DNA from: Rhodococcus yunnanensis NBRC 103083
GTDB taxonomy: Bacteria; Actinomycetota; Actinomycetes; Mycobacteriales; Mycobacteriaceae
Assembly: GCF_001895005.1 (NCBI RefSeq)
Contig: NZ_BCXH01000005.1
Span: 62,001-126,000, forward strand
Direction: 5' to 3'
DNA: 64,000 nt
Shown: positions 8,664 through 18,040 of the stretch, piece by piece
How the letters are laid out: each line of letters begins with the position of its first letter
Numbering within the stretch: the first letter of the stretch is position 1
Notes under the pieces: model-generated
The model's input: the letters and a program-made list of their open reading frames with translations, nothing else
Databases searched by the model: none
Told to the model about the DNA's origin: nothing
Position numbers and translations under genes: made by a program

Positions 8664-10025
8664 ATGGTATTGCCGAGTACGGAAACTGCCGCCAGAACGA
8701 GACCTATGGGCTATCGAACGCGCCTATGGCTAGATTCGTCCGGAGAAATCATCAGTCCTCCCCGTGGTTCGTGGTTGCTAGTGGGAGCCCTCAGTGGTCT
8801 GTCTGCATCGGTAGTTGGCGTGCCGTCTGTAATACCGTCTGTTGGACTACGCCCTTGGCACATATTGGCCATCGCCGCACTGTTTGTCGCAGTCGGTGCC
8901 TCGAAAAATTCTCCCGGGATCTTGCGACTTAGTTGGCTGGATCTGTCTCTGCTGGGCTACGCTGCAGTCTGCATCTTGGCGGAGATCTACAACGCATCCG
9001 AGTTAGAGTACCCAATTGATGTTGGAACAGTGTTGTCACCGTTGTATTACTTAATAGGTTATTATGCTGCTCGGATTACGATCGAGTCGCGTGTGTCAGC
9101 GGGAGTATTTCTCGGCGCCTTTGCGGCGGTAAGTATTCCTATGTCAGTTGTTTCGCTTGGTCAACTCGGTTCTGCAGAGGTCTCGAGAGCGGTGCTTGCG
9201 ATCGCGCCTGGTCCTGGACTGGAGGCACGAATCGAGGACGGTCGGTTGATCCGAGCTACTGGATTCGTCGGCCATTGGACTGGGCTTGGATTCTATTTCT
9301 GTGCGTGTTTGGCAGCAGCTTGCATGGCGACTCTCCTCCTGGCACCCACGGGTCGAATACCTTGGATACTGAAGGGTGCGATTGTCTTCGCGTTCCTAGG
9401 GGCATTATCCTCTTTGACCTTGTCTGTTCTAACGACGGCGATACTGATTATTCTAGGGCTACTTGCGGTTCGCGGTCTGAAGGTTAGCACGCTATGGTCG
9501 GTGGGTGCGGTCACTGTAATTGCATATCTCAAGTTCGGAGAGTACTTCGAAGATCGTATTGATCAGCAGACGGCAGCACGACTCGAGTATCTTCCATCTT
9601 GGGTTCCAAACACGCTTGCTTATCGTTGGAGGATCTGGACAGAGCAGACGATTCCCGTAATTCAAGAACGTCTTCTGACCGGATGGGGGTCCAATCTCTA
9701 CTCAGGTCGCGACAGACCGCGAATATTAGTTTGGCATTCTCCGGAGTCTCAATGGTTTGGTTCGGCAATATCGTACGGAATCATTGGTGCAGTGTCGTTA
9801 GCGATGGTCCTCGTGGCCACCATCTACTATTTCGCTTACCGAGTACGGATGGTCGAACATCGATATAAACTTCCAGGGTTGATGCTTATTGTCGGGTCAA
9901 CCGTCGCTTCCTTTACGGTCCCAGTCTTCACGAATCGTGGTTTTCCTGTGGCGCTTTGGATGTTGCTGGGTGTCATTGTCTCTGTGCACTTTCTTACTAC
10001 TCGGCCGACGGTTGACGCATTGTGA
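8664..10025 (+). CDS. Wzy-like O-antigen polymerase/ligase membrane protein (set 1)
   Basis: 453 residues with many hydrophobic segments and a large extracytoplasmic loop around 290-350 (EYLPSWVPNTLAYRWRIWTE, then LTGWGSNLYSGRDRPRILVWHSPESQW), the pattern of the Wzy/O-antigen ligase family (PF04932-like). The WGS/H-S-P-E loop is the part most like other actinobacterial members. It would polymerise flipped repeat units outside the membrane, partnered with the flippase at 2553. Family sequence identity is generally low, so the call rests on topology, the loop and cassette position. Confidence 0.78.
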   Translation: MVLPSTETAARTRPMGYRTRLWLDSSGEIISPPRGSWLLVGALSGLSASVVGVPSVIPSVGLRPWHILAIAALFVAVGASKNSPGILRLSWLDLSLLGYAAVCILAEIYNASELEYPIDVGTVLSPLYYLIGYYAARITIESRVSAGVFLGAFAAVSIPMSVVSLGQLGSAEVSRAVLAIAPGPGLEARIEDGRLIRATGFVGHWTGLGFYFCACLAAACMATLLLAPTGRIPWILKGAIVFAFLGALSSLTLSVLTTAILIILGLLAVRGLKVSTLWSVGAVTVIAYLKFGEYFEDRIDQQTAARLEYLPSWVPNTLAYRWRIWTEQTIPVIQERLLTGWGSNLYSGRDRPRILVWHSPESQWFGSAISYGIIGAVSLAMVLVATIYYFAYRVRMVEHRYKLPGLMLIVGSTVASFTVPVFTNRGFPVALWMLLGVIVSVHFLTTRPTVDAL

Positions 10026-10158
10026 AGTCTGGGAAGGGAACTTGCTCCTCAACGACATTTTCGTTGCGGCTTATTGAGTCGGCGACGGAACGTAAACGTG
10101 TTTGTTTCCAGCCATATCATGGTGTGCAAGATATTTTCGGATTTGAAGGGCAGTGGTT

Positions 10159-10641
10159 GTGAACGCTTGGTTAATGAATGGTGTGGCAGGAAGTTCGCTT
10201 ATGCCGCCTAGGCTTAGAAAGTTTCTTCTATCGCTTTTGGGCGCCGAATTGGGTAGCGCCCGACTTCTGCACTCAGGCAATATCTCGGGTGATATTCGTA
10301 AGCTCAAAATCGGTGACAATTCATTCTTGAACGTTGGCTTTTCCCTGCACCCAACAGGTGGTATTGATATCGGATCGAATGTGGCTGTGGGGCCGCGCTG
10401 CGTGATCATCACGGGCACGCACCCAATTGGTCCCCGTAGTAAGCGCGCGGCGACCCCGACTGTGTTCTCTGGAGTCACAATTGAGGACGGTTGCTGGTTA
10501 GGCGCAGGTGTCATTGTACAACCGGGCGTTCGTATTGGCACAGGATGCGTAGTGGCGTCTGGCGCCGTGGTGGTGCGCAGTTGTGAGCCAGATGGGCTGT
10601 ATGCGGGAGTCCCAGCATCCAGGATCCGTGAGCTTCGTTGA
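10159..10641 (+). CDS. Hexapeptide-repeat (LbH) O-acyltransferase
   Basis: About 160 residues of left-handed beta-helix repeats: LKIGDNSFLNVGFSLHP, IDIGSNVAVGPRCVIITGTHPIG, VTIEDGCWLGAGVIVQPGV, IGTGCVVASGAVV, and the C-terminal PDGLYAGVPASRIREL typical of WcaF/Maa/NodL-like sugar O-acetyltransferases. The His of TGTHP is the expected catalytic base. GTG 10159 is preferred because GAAGGG lies 8 bases upstream; GTG 10153 is also in frame. A 127-base gap separates it from the polymerase gene. It probably adds acetyl groups to the repeat unit. Confidence 0.82.
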   Translation: MNAWLMNGVAGSSLMPPRLRKFLLSLLGAELGSARLLHSGNISGDIRKLKIGDNSFLNVGFSLHPTGGIDIGSNVAVGPRCVIITGTHPIGPRSKRAATPTVFSGVTIEDGCWLGAGVIVQPGVRIGTGCVVASGAVVVRSCEPDGLYAGVPASRIRELR

Positions 10642-10725
10642 TTCGGACGGTGTGATGAGAGATATGCATAGTGCAAAGTACGGATTTCGGCTTGAAACTG
10701 CGCAGCTGCGGAGGCTCCGGCGTAT

Positions 10726-12900
10726 ATGCGGCCCTGTGTTCGAGGAGCGAATTGTTCAACAATGGTCGTTGCGGATACATCAATGAGAGGGCCTACTGGC
10801 AGTGAGGGAGCGGGGCCACCCTCGGGCGTCGGTGTGGTGGCGCCGGCAAGTAGCGTTGAGCCTGTAGTTAAACGGTTTCGACCTGACATCGAGGGACTAC
10901 GCGCGATAGCGGTGATGCTGGTACTGCTATGGCATGCAGGTATACCTCTGCTGCCAGGTGGCTTCGTCGGTGTAGACGTATTCTTTGTTATTTCTGGATT
11001 CTTGATGACTGGGATTCTTCACCGTGAGTTCGTTGAGCGGGGGAGGGTTTCGGTTTCGAAGTTTTACGCTCGCCGTGCAAGGAGGCTTGTTCCTGCTAGT
11101 ACCGTCGTGCTGGTCGTCGCTGCCGTCTCGTCCTGGGCAATTCTCCCCGCAACGAGGTGGTGGTCGACGGGTTTAGACATCGGATCGGCCGGCGCTTATG
11201 TGCTGAATTGGCTGTTAGCCGCAACGTCCGTTGATTATCTTGCTCAGGACGCGGCATCAAGTCCAGTTCAACATTTTTGGTCCCTTTCAGTCGAGGAGCA
11301 ATACTATATTGCTTGGCCAGTAATTCTCGTTGTTGCGGCGTGGATACTGAGGCGGTCGAGGATAAGCGCCCATTCTTTTATGTTGATGATTCTTGTGTGC
11401 GCGTTCTTCGGTTCTCTGGCATTTTCGATAATAGAGACCAGCAGCGATCCCGGCGTAGCATATTTTGTTACTACCACACGAATCTGGGAACTCGCGTTAG
11501 GCGGTTTTTTGGCGCTAACGCTGGATTGGTATAGGAGGGTGCCGCTGTTATTGGCTACCCTCCTCGGTTGGTTCGGCTTCGGTGCGATATTTGCCTCGGC
11601 TTTGATTTTTTCGACATCTACTCCATTCCCCGGTGCTGCAGCGCTTCTCCCGACAGTCGGTACAGCAATAGTAATCGCAATGGGCCATCGCGGCGGCCGA
11701 GCTACCTGTGCTGTCGTACTTAATAATGGCCCGACCCAGCTTGTGGGCCGGTTGTCCTATTCATTCTATCTCTGGCATTGGCCGGTTCTCGTTGTCGGTG
11801 GCTATGTAGTTACGTCTGGCGTTAGAACGTTATCGGCTTGGGAGGGTCTCTTTCTCGTCTTGTTGTCAATGGTGCCAGCAGTTTTGTGCTATCAGCTTGT
11901 GGAGAAGCCATTTCGTGACCTTGAACTGTTTCGCAGATCTACCCGTAATTCATTGGCTATCGGGGCAATTGGTATTGCGGTTGCTCTCGTCGCCGGAGCG
12001 GGTCTTGCGGGAGCGGGTCTACGGGAGTCGCGAAATGCGCCTGACGCACTCGTTAACAGTCATTCGTCGACTATTGACTTTGGGGCAGCCCTGATTGGTG
12101 CATCCGCGAATAGTCTGCTTGTGGCGGGTCAATCGATCTCCCCGAATCCGCTTGTCGCCGCTGACGACAATCCGCCGGTTTATGCACGCGGTTGTCAGCA
12201 GCCATTTTCTTCAAGCAAGCCAGTAGCCTGCGAGTTTGGTTCCCCGGATGCCGATGTTACCGTCGCTCTTGTTGGAGATTCACATGCTGCGCATTGGGTG
12301 GACGCGCTGGCGTATGTTGCGGAGACGCGAGGTTGGAGGCTATTGAGTTATACGAAGTCCTCCTGCGCGCTTGTCGACGCGACGGTTGTGAATTCTGGTG
12401 CTCCAGCGCAGCATTGCGCAGAATGGAATGACAATGTGAAGGCGGAGTTGGTGAAGATTCAGCCTGCCGCGGTGTTTGTTTCGAATATTGACTACCAGAT
12501 TGTTGGCTCGTCAGATAATCAGTCTGATCTTTCGGACGCAATGGCCCGGTCGTGGACGGACATTGCCAGCGCGGGTGCACGCGTGTTTGTTCTGCGAGAT
12601 ACTCCGGTCTCGAAGTTCGATCCACCCGATTGCTTGGTTGGTCATCTCGACAATCCGCAGATCTGCGCAACGCCACGTGATGAGGCGTTCGGCACTCGTG
12701 GACTGGCTCAGTTGAGCGCGGCTAGAAGTGCCCCTGTGACCCTTCTCGATGTGACGTCAGCAATCTGCCCCGGTGATCCGTGTCTTCCCGTGATTGGCGG
12801 CGTGATGGTTTATCGAGATCGGACACATCTGACGGCTACGTATTCCCGATCCCTGGGCCCAACGCTCGACGAGGCTATACCTCGTATTTCGATCAATTGA
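10726..12900 (+). CDS. Acyltransferase 3 / SGNH fusion (OafA-like O-acyltransferase)
   Basis: About 724 residues. Residues ~50-400 form the acyltransferase-3 membrane domain: RFRPDIEGLRAIAVMLVLLWHAG with the conserved H, GGFVGVDVFFVISGF, FYARRARRLVPA and SPVQHFWSLSVEEQYYIAWP. The C-terminal ~230 residues are an SGNH domain: VALVGDSHAAHWVDAL, with a D-x-x-H pair in YRDRTHLTATYSRSL. Known relatives move acyl groups across the membrane onto polysaccharides or peptidoglycan. The first 40 residues are Gly/Pro rich and low complexity; starts at 10726, 10762 and 10783 are all in frame and the true one is unsure. Last gene of the lower-GC cassette. Confidence 0.88.
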   Translation: MRPCVRGANCSTMVVADTSMRGPTGSEGAGPPSGVGVVAPASSVEPVVKRFRPDIEGLRAIAVMLVLLWHAGIPLLPGGFVGVDVFFVISGFLMTGILHREFVERGRVSVSKFYARRARRLVPASTVVLVVAAVSSWAILPATRWWSTGLDIGSAGAYVLNWLLAATSVDYLAQDAASSPVQHFWSLSVEEQYYIAWPVILVVAAWILRRSRISAHSFMLMILVCAFFGSLAFSIIETSSDPGVAYFVTTTRIWELALGGFLALTLDWYRRVPLLLATLLGWFGFGAIFASALIFSTSTPFPGAAALLPTVGTAIVIAMGHRGGRATCAVVLNNGPTQLVGRLSYSFYLWHWPVLVVGGYVVTSGVRTLSAWEGLFLVLLSMVPAVLCYQLVEKPFRDLELFRRSTRNSLAIGAIGIAVALVAGAGLAGAGLRESRNAPDALVNSHSSTIDFGAALIGASANSLLVAGQSISPNPLVAADDNPPVYARGCQQPFSSSKPVACEFGSPDADVTVALVGDSHAAHWVDALAYVAETRGWRLLSYTKSSCALVDATVVNSGAPAQHCAEWNDNVKAELVKIQPAAVFVSNIDYQIVGSSDNQSDLSDAMARSWTDIASAGARVFVLRDTPVSKFDPPDCLVGHLDNPQICATPRDEAFGTRGLAQLSAARSAPVTLLDVTSAICPGDPCLPVIGGVMVYRDRTHLTATYSRSLGPTLDEAIPRISIN

Positions 12901-12937
12901 AAGTTGGTGTTCTAGGTTTGGTAGGAAATTGGTGCAG

Positions 12938-12987
12938 CTAAGCCTGGATACACCGATCCGATGACGGATCGGTGTATCCAGGCTTAG
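12938..12987. terminator. Perfect inverted repeat, 23-bp arms with 4-base loop; bidirectional terminator
   Basis: Positions 12938-12960 and 12965-12987 are exact reverse complements around the loop ATGA (12961-12964). The stem sits between the convergent acyltransferase (+) and cupin (-) genes, 38 bases after the acyltransferase stop. There is no long T run after it on either strand, so termination by the stem alone is inferred. It also marks the boundary between the lower-GC cassette and high-GC DNA. Confidence 0.75.
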
Positions 12988-13249
12988 GTAGGGTTTGCCA
13001 GCAGTCCTTAGGTTTAGTCAACTGCTTCCGCGAGCTGAAGCAAAGGCCTAGACTCCTTACGGAACTTGTTCGAGAGCGCTCTGACGCTACCCGTAGTATC
13101 CGCGGAGGTGCAGTCTGCGCGGTCCATACATCAACCCACGCCGTCGCAGTGACCTCGCAGTTAGCCTCCTCTACAGGCAGCAAGGCTGAGATCGAGGTGG
13201 CGCCGTAAGCCTGTATCCGGCGCGACGTCGCCAAATTCTGGAGATGTCG
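12988..13249. other. Non-coding gap after the hairpin
   Basis: I see no convincing gene here. Short frames on both strands begin inside the hairpin and lack ribosome sites or recognisable domains. It may be the 3' untranslated region of the cupin transcript or leftover DNA from insertion of the cassette. Confidence 0.4.
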
Positions 13250-13726
13250 TCAGTGTTCGTGCATCCCGTCCGACCACAGGACACCCTCGGGTTGCTCGAC
13301 GGCATCGATGTCGAGGTTGACCACGACCGGGTCCTGACCCGAGCGGACCAAGACGCATTCGAGTGTCTCGTCGGTGCTGGCGTTGATTTCCTGATGCGGC
13401 ACGAACGGGGGCACGAAGATGAAGTCGCCGGGCCCGGCTTCGGCGACGAACTCCAGGTTGTTCCCCCACCGCATCCGTGCGCGTCCGCGGACGACGTAGA
13501 TGATGCTCTCGAGGTCGCCGTGGTGATGAGCGCCTGTCTTGGCGTTCGGGAGGATATCGACCGTTCCCGCCCAGATCTGGCGGGCACCCACTCGGGCGCC
13601 GATTGCTGCTGCCCGCTTCATGCCCTCGGTCTGAGGGGTGTTGGCGTCGGTGTCGCTCGATGGAACGACCTTGACCCCGTTGTGTCGCCAGTCGACGTGG
13701 CTACCTTCTTCGTGTGTCCCTGGCAT
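13250..13726 (-). CDS. Cupin-domain protein
   Basis: 158 residues, one RmlC-like cupin domain: GAHHHGDLESIIYVVRGRARMRWG (metal-binding H-H-H and E) and GDFIFVPPFVPHQEIN (second motif, H). These four ligands suggest a metal site. The start is ATG 13726 with AAGGAAGG just upstream on the minus strand; a longer frame to 13921 adds unrelated residues. Substrate unknown: it could be a small sensor or an enzyme acting on a sugar or organic acid. Convergent with the upstream cassette and divergent from gmd. Confidence 0.85.
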   Translation of the reverse strand: MPGTHEEGSHVDWRHNGVKVVPSSDTDANTPQTEGMKRAAAIGARVGARQIWAGTVDILPNAKTGAHHHGDLESIIYVVRGRARMRWGNNLEFVAEAGPGDFIFVPPFVPHQEINASTDETLECVLVRSGQDPVVVNLDIDAVEQPEGVLWSDGMHEH

Positions 13727-14154
13727 GACAACCTTCCTTCGATGCTCGTGTGAACTGCTGGGTGCATTATCGCAGGCGTGCAGGTCGAGCCATCGGGAAG
13801 CCTCCGGGAACGCAGACACACGCGGCGGCGTCGGGCCGACCCAATCGCGGGGCGTGCTGTGGCCTGAATGTTCACGGAATCCGGTAAGTGGTCTCGATGT
13901 CCACCAGGCCACAGAGGTCAAGCGAACAAATCTATTCTCCGATTTCTACTGTGTATTGCGGTGTTTCGGAACATGGAAGGGCCATCGATCCACACCTGAT
14001 GCCGAGTAACCGGGTCTCTGCTCTATGGGTGCACCGAATTGCGGGCCGTTGTTCTGTTGCGGCGCTTGTATTTCCGTCGCCATAAGGTGTGCACCGCTCG
14101 GAATTCGTGCGTACTGTAGGGCAACTTATCTGCGTGGTGAGAAACGGAGCAACG
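13727..14154. other. Divergent intergenic region between cupin gene and gmd
   Basis: About 430 bases without a supportable gene. It must hold the promoters of the minus-strand cupin gene and of the plus-strand gmd operon. The segment 13930-13970 is the most A/T-rich part. No clear -35/-10 pair or operator repeat could be picked out by eye. Confidence 0.4.
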
Positions 14155-15177
14155 GTGAAAAGAGCTCTGATAACGGGGATTACGGGCCAAGATGGTTCTT
14201 ACCTAGCCGAACTACTTCTGTCCAAGGGGTACGAGGTTCATGGACTGATCCGACGCGCATCCACGTTCAATACCGCACGGGTGGAACACCTGTACGTCGA
14301 CCCGCACGAGGTGGACGCCAAGCTGTTTCTGCACTACGGAGATCTCAGCGACGGCGCACGCTTGGTCACCTTGCTGGCCGAGATCCGACCGGACGAGGTA
14401 TACAACCTCGCTGCACAATCGCACGTCAGGGTCAGTTTCGACGAGCCCGAGCACACCGGAGACACGACGGGAATGGGTTCGATTCGGCTGCTCGAAGCAG
14501 TACGCCTGACCGGCGTTCAGTGCCGGTTCTATCAGGCGTCGAGCTCGGAGATGTTCGGTGCCAGCCCGCCCCCGCAGAACGAGGACACACTGTTCTACCC
14601 GCGGTCCCCGTACGGCGCAGCGAAGGTCTACTCGTACTGGGTCACCCGGAACTACCGCGAGGCGTACGGCATCTTCGCGGTCAACGGCATCTTGTTCAAC
14701 CATGAATCACCAAGGCGCGGAGAGACCTTCGTGACCCGAAAGATCACCCGGGCCGTCGCTCGCATCAAAGCCGGCGTGGAGGACAGCCTCTACATGGGCA
14801 ATCTCGATGCAATTCGCGACTGGGGATATGCGCCGGAATACGTCGAAGGCATGTGGCGCATGCTCCAGGTCGATCAGCCCCAGGACTATGTACTCGCCAC
14901 CGGTGGCCAGTACACGGTCCGCGACTTCCTGACCGTCGCGTTCGAGCACGCGGGCCTGGACTGGCAGGAGTACGTTCGCTTCGACGACCGCTACCTCAGG
15001 CCCACCGAAGTGGACGCGTTGGTCGGTGATGCAGGCAGGGCCGAGAACGACCTCGGATGGAAGGCGTCGGTCCACACGCCCGAGCTGGCACGCATCATGG
15101 TCGATGCCGACATCGACGCCCTCGCGTGCGAAGGCCGCCCGTGGATCGACAAGCCGGTACTGGCGGAGTGGGCATGA
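14155..15177 (+). CDS. gmd: GDP-mannose 4,6-dehydratase
   Basis: 340 residues. Converts GDP-D-mannose to GDP-4-keto-6-deoxy-D-mannose, the precursor of GDP-fucose, GDP-rhamnose and GDP-6-deoxytalose. Extended short-chain dehydrogenase features: [16 protein letters not shown] (NADP-binding GxxGxxG) at the N-terminus, [13 protein letters not shown], the catalytic SSSEMFG and [12 protein letters not shown] (Y-x3-K), then [16 protein letters not shown], the GMD-specific substrate loop. Starts at GTG 14155 with GGAG 6 bases upstream; the ATGA overlap with the next gene couples it to the fucose synthase. First gene of a long high-GC operon. Confidence 0.96.
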   Translation: MKRALITGITGQDGSYLAELLLSKGYEVHGLIRRASTFNTARVEHLYVDPHEVDAKLFLHYGDLSDGARLVTLLAEIRPDEVYNLAAQSHVRVSFDEPEHTGDTTGMGSIRLLEAVRLTGVQCRFYQASSSEMFGASPPPQNEDTLFYPRSPYGAAKVYSYWVTRNYREAYGIFAVNGILFNHESPRRGETFVTRKITRAVARIKAGVEDSLYMGNLDAIRDWGYAPEYVEGMWRMLQVDQPQDYVLATGGQYTVRDFLTVAFEHAGLDWQEYVRFDDRYLRPTEVDALVGDAGRAENDLGWKASVHTPELARIMVDADIDALACEGRPWIDKPVLAEWA

Positions 15178-16166
15178 CAGCGGTGGCCAGCTCACCCGGA
15201 TCGGTGGCCTGGTCCACCCCGATCGACCGCGACGCACCGATCTACGTCGCCGGACACAAGGGCCTGGTGGGATCCGCCATCTGGCGTGCACTCGGCGCAG
15301 CCGGGTTCACCCGCGTCATCGGGCGGACGTCGTCGCAACTGGATCTGCGCGACCGCGGCGCAGTGTTCGACTTCTTCGCCGAGCACACGCCCACCAATCT
15401 GGTCCTGGCTGCCGCGAAGGTCGGCGGGATCATGGCCAACAGCACCTACCCGGTGGACTTCATCTCGACCAATCTTCAGATCCAGGTCAACGTGTTGGAT
15501 GCGGCGCTGGAACACGGCGTCGAACGCCTGCTGTTCCTGGGGTCGTCGTGCATCTACCCGAAGCTCGCCCCGCAGCCGATCAAGGAGGAGTACCTCCTCA
15601 CCGGGCCACTGGAACCGACGAACGACGCATATGCCATCGCGAAGATCGCCGGCATTCTCCAGATTCAGTCCGTCCGAAAGCAATACGGCCTGCCGTGGAT
15701 CTCGGCGATGCCCACCAACCTCTACGGGCCAGGTGACAACTTCTCGCCGCAGGGCGCGCACGTGTTGCCTGCGCTCATCCGGCGGTTCGAAGGGGCCAGG
15801 CTCGACGACGTCGATGTGGTGACCAACTGGGGCACCGGCTCACCGCGTCGGGAATTCCTGCACGTCGACGACATGGCCGCCGCCTGTCTGCACCTGCTGG
15901 ACCATTTCGACGGACCGCAGCAGGTCAACGTCGGGACCGGGGAAGATCAGACCATCGAAGAGATCGCCGGGATGGTGGCCGAGGAAGTCGGTTACCGAGG
16001 CCGCATCGAGTGGGATGCGTCCAAACCCGATGGCACACCACGCAAATTGCTCGATGTCGGCACGCTGCAGGCGTCGGGATGGAAGCCGACCATCGGGTTG
16101 CGTGAGGGTATCGCGTCGACCGTCGCGTGGTACCGCGAGAACATCGATTCGGTGCGAGAGCGATGA
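15174..16166 (+). CDS. fcl: GDP-L-fucose synthase (GDP-4-keto-6-deoxymannose epimerase/reductase)
   Basis: 330 residues. Performs 3,5-epimerisation and 4-reduction of the Gmd product to GDP-L-fucose. Motifs: [18 protein letters not shown] (NADPH binding), [21 protein letters not shown] seen as [29 protein letters not shown] (catalytic Y-x3-K), and [13 protein letters not shown]. Start ATG 15174 overlaps the gmd stop; longer upstream frames are shadows of gmd. A GDP-6-deoxytalose or colitose-type variation cannot be excluded without biochemistry, but the overall match is to the WcaG/Fcl group. Confidence 0.95.
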   Translation: MTAVASSPGSVAWSTPIDRDAPIYVAGHKGLVGSAIWRALGAAGFTRVIGRTSSQLDLRDRGAVFDFFAEHTPTNLVLAAAKVGGIMANSTYPVDFISTNLQIQVNVLDAALEHGVERLLFLGSSCIYPKLAPQPIKEEYLLTGPLEPTNDAYAIAKIAGILQIQSVRKQYGLPWISAMPTNLYGPGDNFSPQGAHVLPALIRRFEGARLDDVDVVTNWGTGSPRREFLHVDDMAAACLHLLDHFDGPQQVNVGTGEDQTIEEIAGMVAEEVGYRGRIEWDASKPDGTPRKLLDVGTLQASGWKPTIGLREGIASTVAWYRENIDSVRER

Positions 16167-16723
16167 GTCGTCGTAGCGACGTTCTTCTGCAGGAAGTGGA
16201 CCAAGTGGTCCGCGACGTCGTACTCAATCGCATCGTCGCCAGTGGGGCATTGCCGCGCAGGCTCCGAAATCCCCTCATGCGCAAGCTCGGACACGATGTA
16301 CATCCCACCGCGCTGATCAACCCAGGTGCGTTTCTCGGTGCCTGGAGTGGACTGACGTTGAAGGAACGCTCGTTCGTCAACTACGGGTGTTTTCTCGACC
16401 TCGGTGCCGAGATCACGCTGGGCAGATACTCCGGAATCGGATACGAAACCATGCTGATCACCTGCGGCCACCACATCGGACCCGAATGGAATCGCATCGG
16501 AGCACCCGACAACGCACCCATCGTCATCGAGGACGGCTGCTGGGTCGGCTCGCGGGTGATGGTGATGCCGGGGGTGACCATCGGCGAAGGCTGCGTCGTG
16601 GCGTCGGGAAGCGTCGTCACCAAGGACTGCGAGCCGAACTCCCTCTATGCCGGTGTGCCTGCGTCGTACAAGCGTTCCATCGCTGCAGGCGAAGCCTCGG
16701 CTGCGCGTGCGGCGCGAGTGTAG
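16163..16723 (+). CDS. Hexapeptide-repeat O-acyltransferase
   Basis: 186 residues, left-handed beta-helix: HPTALINPGAFLGAWSGL, INYGC-like SFVNYGCFLDLGAEITLG, IGYETMLITCGHHIGPEWN with the catalytic-type His, then APIVIEDGCWVGSRVMVMPGVTIGEGCVVASGSVV and NSLYAGVPASYKRSI. Likely O-acetylation of a sugar in the repeat unit. Overlaps fcl by ATGA at 16163, so it belongs to the gmd-fcl operon. The N-terminal 45 residues are a helical leader seen in NeuO/WcaB-like members. Confidence 0.85.
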   Translation: MSRRSDVLLQEVDQVVRDVVLNRIVASGALPRRLRNPLMRKLGHDVHPTALINPGAFLGAWSGLTLKERSFVNYGCFLDLGAEITLGRYSGIGYETMLITCGHHIGPEWNRIGAPDNAPIVIEDGCWVGSRVMVMPGVTIGEGCVVASGSVVTKDCEPNSLYAGVPASYKRSIAAGEASAARAARV

Positions 16724-16726
16724 CCC

Positions 16727-18040
16727 GTGAAGTCCATGGCCAGAACGGCATCGGCGGTACCCGCCGGCGAGCTGTTGCCTGCAGCTCCGGGATCCGCGGA
16801 CCATACCGGCAGTGCGGCTCTCGGTCTGCCCGAACGTGTGTGGCTGTTCGGGTTGGGCGCCGCATCCTCCCTCCCGTTGATGAACTTCACGGTCACCGGG
16901 TTCTCCTTCGTGTGCGTGGCCGTCGCCTTCGCCTATTTCCTGCCGTCCTCGCGGCGCAGGAACAGCGTTCCGTTGCTGCTGGCGGCGCTCGGCAGCTGCG
17001 CCTATCTCGCCTCGGCGTGGGTCAACGAGACGAGCTTCATGGCCCCGAACGTCTTCGCGTTCGCGTCGTTCGGCCTCTACTTCTGCGGAATCACCGTGTT
17101 GGCGAGAGACATTCAACGTATTGCGACCGTCCTGATCGGCATCGCTTTCGGTTCGACGGTGTTCTTCGTTCTCATCGGCACGTTCCTGACATCCACGGGA
17201 TCGGTCGGCGACCTGTGGAAATACGGCATCGCCCCGGCCGCAACGGTGGCGGTGCTCTACCTGGCCGCGATGTGCCGCGTCCGGTGGCAGGGAATCGTGG
17301 TGATACTCACCGTCCTCGCCGCGATGAGCCTGATCCTCAACTTCCGCTCGCACGCCCTGGTGTGCCTGGCCGTCGCGCTGCTGCTGGTGCTGTCCAAGCT
17401 CTTCGACGGCACCTTGTCGATCGTCACGCGTCTGGTGACGCTGGCTGCATTCGGGCTCGGGTTCTCGTGGCTGCTGAGCTATGCGGCGAGGGACGGACTG
17501 CTGGGGGAGTCGCTCCGGGACAAGGTGTTGATGCAGTCCAGTGGCTCGGTGCCCATGCTGCTCGCCGGCCGGACCGAACCACCGCTGTCCATCACCGCAA
17601 TACTCCACCGGCCGTGGCTGGGCTGGGGCGACGCGAACAACATCTCCCACCAGGTCTACCTCCAAGCGCAGGACATCGCGATGAACCTAGGGTTCGCGCG
17701 GTCCTTCCCCTTCGCATACGCCTGGAAGCTGCCCGATGGGACGATCTCGCTGCACTCGATCCTGCTCGTGTCCTGGGCCGAGGCCGGCATCCTGGCCGCC
17801 TTGCTTCCGCTGTGGTTGCTGTGGGCGTGTTATCGGCTGATCTTCGTCGCCGATGCTGCCGGGCCGTGGACACCGCTACTGATGTTTCTCGGGATGCAAG
17901 CCACCTGGGACATCCTGTTCTCGCCGTGGTCCTACAACCTGCCAGCGGTATTCGCCGTCATCGCATGCAGCTGTATCTCGCTCAGGACGCCGGGACGTCA
18001 CCGAATGACACGACAACACGCAGCGAGGGGGAATCGGTGA
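16727..18040 (+). CDS. Wzy-like polymerase/O-antigen ligase family membrane protein (set 2)
   Basis: 437 residues, many hydrophobic segments and a large periplasmic-type loop around 280-345 (TAILHRPWLGWGDANNISHQVYLQAQ, then LPDGTISLHSILLVSWAEAGIL), the arrangement of Wzy/WaaL proteins where an H near the end of the loop precedes a transmembrane helix. GTG start 3 bases after the previous stop; ATG 16736 is also in frame. The GTGA overlap with the following glycosyltransferase shows tight coupling. It would polymerise the fucose-containing unit; partner flippase is at 19804. Confidence 0.78.
   Translation: MKSMARTASAVPAGELLPAAPGSADHTGSAALGLPERVWLFGLGAASSLPLMNFTVTGFSFVCVAVAFAYFLPSSRRRNSVPLLLAALGSCAYLASAWVNETSFMAPNVFAFASFGLYFCGITVLARDIQRIATVLIGIAFGSTVFFVLIGTFLTSTGSVGDLWKYGIAPAATVAVLYLAAMCRVRWQGIVVILTVLAAMSLILNFRSHALVCLAVALLLVLSKLFDGTLSIVTRLVTLAAFGLGFSWLLSYAARDGLLGESLRDKVLMQSSGSVPMLLAGRTEPPLSITAILHRPWLGWGDANNISHQVYLQAQDIAMNLGFARSFPFAYAWKLPDGTISLHSILLVSWAEAGILAALLPLWLLWACYRLIFVADAAGPWTPLLMFLGMQATWDILFSPWSYNLPAVFAVIACSCISLRTPGRHRMTRQHAARGNR

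Noticed and set aside
13727-13921. 65-residue extension of the cupin protein
   Set aside because: The internal ATG at 13726 has AAGGAAGG upstream, and the extension is low complexity.
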